Below, in pieces: positions 62,235 to 64,000 of a stretch of DNA of 64,000 bases. The stretch spans positions 62,001-126,000 of the forward strand of contig NZ_SNWH01000005.1 in assembly GCF_004361885.1 (NCBI RefSeq). The letters are read 5' to 3'. Below the pieces are notes generated by a model, which was not told the origin of the DNA, searched no databases, and was given only the letters and a program-made list of their open reading frames with translations. The DNA comes from Halomonas ventosae (GTDB taxonomy: Bacteria > Pseudomonadota > Gammaproteobacteria > Pseudomonadales > Halomonadaceae). Position 1 is the first letter of the stretch, and every line of letters starts with the position of its first letter. Position numbers and translations under genes: made by a program.

Positions 62235-63725
62235 ATGTACGAAAAAATGAAACTGAGCTGGTTCTCCAATCTCAAGGGCGACACCCTGGCTGGCCTCGTC
62301 GTCGCCCTGGCGCTGATTCCCGAGGCCATCGCCTTCTCCATCATCGCCGGGGTCGACCCCAAGGTCGGCCTCTACGCCTCCTTCGCCATCTGCGTGATCA
62401 TCGCCTTCGCCGGCGGGCGCTCGGGGATGATCTCGGCGGCCACCGGCGCCATGGCGCTGCTGATGGTCACCCTGGTCAAAGAGCACGGCCTGGAGTACCT
62501 GCTGGCTGCCACCCTGCTCACCGGGGTCCTGCAACTCATCGCCGGCTATCTCAGGCTCGCCGAGCTGATGCGCTTCGTGTCGCGTTCGGTGGTCACCGGC
62601 TTCGTCAATGCCCTGGCGATCCTGATCTTCATGGCCCAGCTGCCCGAGCTCACCGACGTGAGCTGGCACGTCTACGTCATGACGCTGGCCGGCCTGGCGA
62701 TCATCTACGGCTTCCCCTACCTGCCGGTAGTGGGCAAGCTGCTGCCCTCGCCGCTGGTCTGCATCCTGGTGCTCACGGCGGTCTACATGCTCACCGGCAT
62801 GGAGATCAGAAGCGTCGGCGACATGGGCGAGCTGCCCGATAGCTTGCCGGTCTTGCTGTGGCCCGAGGTGCCGCTCAACCTCGAGACCCTGAGGATCATC
62901 TTCCCCACCGCACTGATGCTGACCGTGGTGGGCCTGCTGGAGTCGATGATGACCGCGACCATCCTCGACGACCTGACCGATACCAAGAGCGACAAGAACC
63001 GCGAGTGCAAGGGGCAGGGCATTGCCAACATCGGCGCCGGCCTGCTCGGCGGCATGGCGGGTTGCGCGATGATTGGCCAGTCGGTGATCAACATCAAGTC
63101 CGGCGGTCGTCGTCGCATGTCGACCTTGATCGCCGGCGTGGCGCTGCTGATGATGGTGGTGTTCCTCGCCGACTGGGTCTCCCAGATTCCCATGGCCGCA
63201 TTGGTGGCGGTGATGATCATGGTCGCCATCGGGACCTTTAGCTGGTCGTCGATCCGTGACCTGAAGAAACATCCGGTGAGCACCAACATGGTGATGGTGG
63301 CTACCGTAGTGGTCACCGTGGGCACTCACAACCTGGCCATCGGTGTCTTCGTCGGCGTGCTGCTGGCCGCCATGAACTTCGCCAACAAGGTGGGCAACAT
63401 CCTATATATCGGCAGCGAGGAGACCGAGCAGGGCAGCCATCGCATCTACCAGGTGGTGGGTCAGGTGTTCTTCGCTTCCTCCGAGCGCTTCGGCGACGCC
63501 TTCGACTTCAAGGAGACGGTGGAGAAGGTGACCATCGATCTTTCGCGTGCCCACTTCTGGGATATCACCGCCGTCCAGGCGCTGGACCGGGTGGTGATCA
63601 AGTTTCGCCGGGAGGGGACCGAGGTGGAGATGATCGGCCTCAACGAGGCCAGCGCCACCATCGTCGACCGCTACGCGGTACATGACGACCCCGAGGCCGT
63701 CGAGAAGCTGATGGGCGGGCATTGA
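62235..63725 (+). CDS. SulP-family anion transporter with STAS domain
   Basis: A 496-residue SLC26/SulP transporter. The membrane part (about 1-400) has [32 protein letters not shown], the SulP signature, and [23 protein letters not shown]. The C-terminal STAS domain (about 415-495) reads [24 protein letters not shown]. Substrates in the family include sulfate, bicarbonate and organic anions; the sequence alone does not tell which. ATG 62235 follows ACAGGA. The universal-stress gene follows 64 bases later, a common pairing. Confidence 0.93.
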   Translation: MYEKMKLSWFSNLKGDTLAGLVVALALIPEAIAFSIIAGVDPKVGLYASFAICVIIAFAGGRSGMISAATGAMALLMVTLVKEHGLEYLLAATLLTGVLQLIAGYLRLAELMRFVSRSVVTGFVNALAILIFMAQLPELTDVSWHVYVMTLAGLAIIYGFPYLPVVGKLLPSPLVCILVLTAVYMLTGMEIRSVGDMGELPDSLPVLLWPEVPLNLETLRIIFPTALMLTVVGLLESMMTATILDDLTDTKSDKNRECKGQGIANIGAGLLGGMAGCAMIGQSVINIKSGGRRRMSTLIAGVALLMMVVFLADWVSQIPMAALVAVMIMVAIGTFSWSSIRDLKKHPVSTNMVMVATVVVTVGTHNLAIGVFVGVLLAAMNFANKVGNILYIGSEETEQGSHRIYQVVGQVFFASSERFGDAFDFKETVEKVTIDLSRAHFWDITAVQALDRVVIKFRREGTEVEMIGLNEASATIVDRYAVHDDPEAVEKLMGGH

Positions 63726-63789
63726 CCCGCGCAACGGACCATGTAGCACATGAAGCAATGACCCTTAACGCCAGCGTCAGGACACGATA

Positions 63790-64000
63790 ATGACAGAACA
63801 GGTGATGGCCGCCATCGACGGCTCGACGTTTTCGGAAGGCGTGTGCGACTATGCCGCCTGGGCCAGTCTGGCGCTTCAGGCGCCGCTGACCTTCCTGCAT
63901 GTGAACGACAACCACCCCCAGACAGCCGAGGCGGACCTCTCCGGCAATATCGGGCTCGGCGCTCGGGAGCATCTGCTCGAGGAGCTTTCTCATCTCGACG
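63790..64000 (+). CDS. Universal stress protein, truncated by the window edge
   Basis: The first 70 residues of a UspA-family protein run off the right edge: VMAAIDGSTFSEGVCDYAAWASLALQAPLTFLHVNDNHPQ has the Usp beta-alpha-beta start with Asp in the first strand (AAIDGS). AGGA lies upstream of ATG 63790. It follows the SulP gene on the same strand, 64 bases away, and probably shares its transcript. The ATP-binding GxxGxxG end lies outside the window. Confidence 0.88.
   Translation, partial: MTEQVMAAIDGSTFSEGVCDYAAWASLALQAPLTFLHVNDNHPQTAEADLSGNIGLGAREHLLEELSHLD

Overview
The window comes from a GC-rich, Gram-negative, moderately halophilic gammaproteobacterium, very probably Halomonas or a close relative. 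Three things point there: an ectoine/hydroxyectoine degradation cluster (doeA, doeB, doeX, a doeC-like dehydrogenase, eutB, eutC); an alpha-glucosidase whose length and catalytic residue numbers match the Halomonas sp. H11 enzyme; and a nosP-nahK-erbR-exaC neighbourhood like that of Pseudomonas. No rRNA, tRNA, CRISPR array, prophage or insertion sequence was seen.

Layout. 1-0.6 kb: 3' end of clpB and its terminator. 0.7-9.4 kb: signalling and alcohol oxidation, with a periplasmic molybdopterin-fold protein, a hybrid histidine kinase, a FIST-domain protein (NosP-like), a NahK-like kinase, an ErbR-like regulator, an ExaC aldehyde dehydrogenase and a zinc alcohol dehydrogenase. 9.5-11.1 kb: a small unknown protein, a stand-alone Hen1-type methyltransferase and a YjbQ protein. 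11.1-21 kb: an alpha-glucoside regulon (LacI regulator, ABC transporter, alpha-glucosidase, aldo/keto reductase, LamB/ScrY-type porin) with two matching candidate operators. 21-23.4 kb: a scarred stretch with a ParE-type toxin-antitoxin pair, a MalK/Maa chimeric gene fossil, a response regulator and a beheaded histidine kinase. 23.4-29.8 kb: LysO exporter, DUF3108 protein, a TetR/SDR pair with shared operators, nicotinate/nicotinamide salvage, and a 2-hydroxyacid dehydrogenase.

30-44.1 kb: ectoine degradation. Four extra genes sit between doeX and the doeC-like gene: a nitrilase-family hydrolase, an ATP-grasp ligase, a C45 Ntn-hydrolase and a long Orn/Lys/Arg-decarboxylase-like PLP enzyme. 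They look like an uncharacterised amide-making and amide-breaking module for amino-acid or diamine derivatives. 44.2-46.6 kb: an exported rhodanese, and an AhpD-like protein with its TetR repressor and paired operators.

46.7-52 kb: the most unusual locus. A 797-residue fusion of a tubulin-tyrosine-ligase-like ATP-grasp domain, a PqqD-like domain and a degenerate HprK-like domain is followed by an 89-residue exported peptide ending in a Glu/Gly repeat tail that resembles tubulin tails. DinB, two DUF302 proteins and an ECF sigma/anti-sigma pair follow. A c-type cytochrome at 58.9 kb starts with a gapless homologue of the whole peptide, including the repeat. I infer a bacterial tail-modification system (glutamylation, glycylation or similar) acting on exported proteins.

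52.4-58.7 kb: two arsenosugar-type glycosyltransferases, the YnjBCD ABC transporter and an APH-fold kinase. 59.8-64 kb: long NfeD, slipin, SulP transporter and a truncated universal stress protein gene. Functions are read from motifs and remembered family sequences; no search was run.
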